NCBI GenBank assembly: GCA_947461645.1
Contig: CANHMN010000133.1
Span: 1-5,166, forward strand
DNA length: 5,166 nt
DNA from: Chitinophagaceae bacterium
GTDB lineage: Bacteria > Bacteroidota > Bacteroidia > Chitinophagales > Chitinophagaceae
Reading direction: 5' to 3'
Program-made: the position numbers and the translations under genes
Notes under the pieces: generated by a model
What the model saw: only the letters and a program-made list of their open reading frames with translations
The model's database searches: none
Told to the model about the DNA's origin: nothing
Shown here: in pieces, positions 4,934 to 5,166 of the stretch
Layout: every line of letters begins with the position of its first letter
Position numbering within the stretch: position 1 is the first letter of the stretch

Positions 4934-5166
4934 CTAGCTTTTTTCCTCCCAAATACCACACAAATGAACTATGGTTTCAGAAGCTTTAAGCATGTCGTTA
5001 ACGCCAATCCATTCTAGTTTGCTGTGGATGTTTTGCATGCCTGTAAAGATGTTCGGACTAGGTAAACCCATGTAGCTTAATCTGCTGCCATCTGTACCTC
5101 CACGAATACTCTCCTTAATTACAGTTAATCCGGCTCTTTTAATGGCTTCTTCTGCGTAAGCTGCTA
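4934..5166 (-). CDS. pepT: Peptidase T (tripeptide aminopeptidase), C-terminal part only
   Basis: The frame is open to the window edge (first full codon ends at 5164), so only the last 76 residues of an approximately 410-residue protein are present; the start lies beyond the window. Visible M20-family PepT signatures are AAYAEEAIKRAGL (fragment residues 1-13), RGGTDGSRLSYMGLPSPNIFTG (21-42) and the segment NIHSKLEWI (45-53). His47 of that segment corresponds to the second zinc-site histidine (His379 in Salmonella PepT). The enzyme removes the N-terminal residue from tripeptides in the cytoplasm using two zinc ions. It ends in TAG, and no clear terminator follows before icd, so some read-through into icd is possible. 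No frameshift is visible in this fragment. Confidence 0.92.
   Translation of the reverse strand, partial: AAYAEEAIKRAGLTVIKESIRGGTDGSRLSYMGLPSPNIFTGMQNIHSKLEWIGVNDMLKASETIVHLCGIWEEKS

Overview
The window looks like ordinary chromosome of a Bacteroidota bacterium, perhaps of the Chitinophagales/Sphingobacteriales type. This rests on moderately AT-rich DNA, A-rich gene starts without Shine-Dalgarno motifs, a TTG-N18-TAnnTTTG promoter of the Bacteroidota type before icd, and a eukaryote-like (type II) NADP isocitrate dehydrogenase. The rank below phylum is a guess. No CRISPR array, transposase, tRNA, rRNA or phage gene is visible.

Left part (1-3017, + strand): the 3' end of a WbpP-like UDP-sugar 4-epimerase (SDR family), then rfbC and rfbD, the last two steps of dTDP-L-rhamnose synthesis. 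These three genes are tightly packed, all in the same reading frame, and probably form the tail of a surface-polysaccharide (LPS O-antigen or capsule) operon whose earlier genes lie upstream. After 34 nt follows a THUMP-domain 23S rRNA guanine-N2 methyltransferase (RlmL N-domain/YpsC type), a housekeeping gene unrelated to rhamnose.

Middle (3018-3599): a gap of about 580 bp without a credible gene, lying between convergent genes and packed with repeats. In order it holds two copies of a hairpin-forming palindrome (A) interleaved with two copies of a second motif (B), a 10-bp perfect hairpin whose loop is complementary to a site just downstream, a 9-bp inverted repeat spanning 99 nt, a small hairpin, a telomere-like CCCTAAA/CCTCTAAA tandem tract, and the intrinsic terminator of icd. 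This is the part most worth a second look.

Right part (3600-5166, - strand): complete icd (TCA cycle) with a recognisable promoter, preceded by the 3' end of pepT (tripeptidase).

No new multi-gene system is visible. The unexplained content is the structured, repeat-rich convergent intergenic region.
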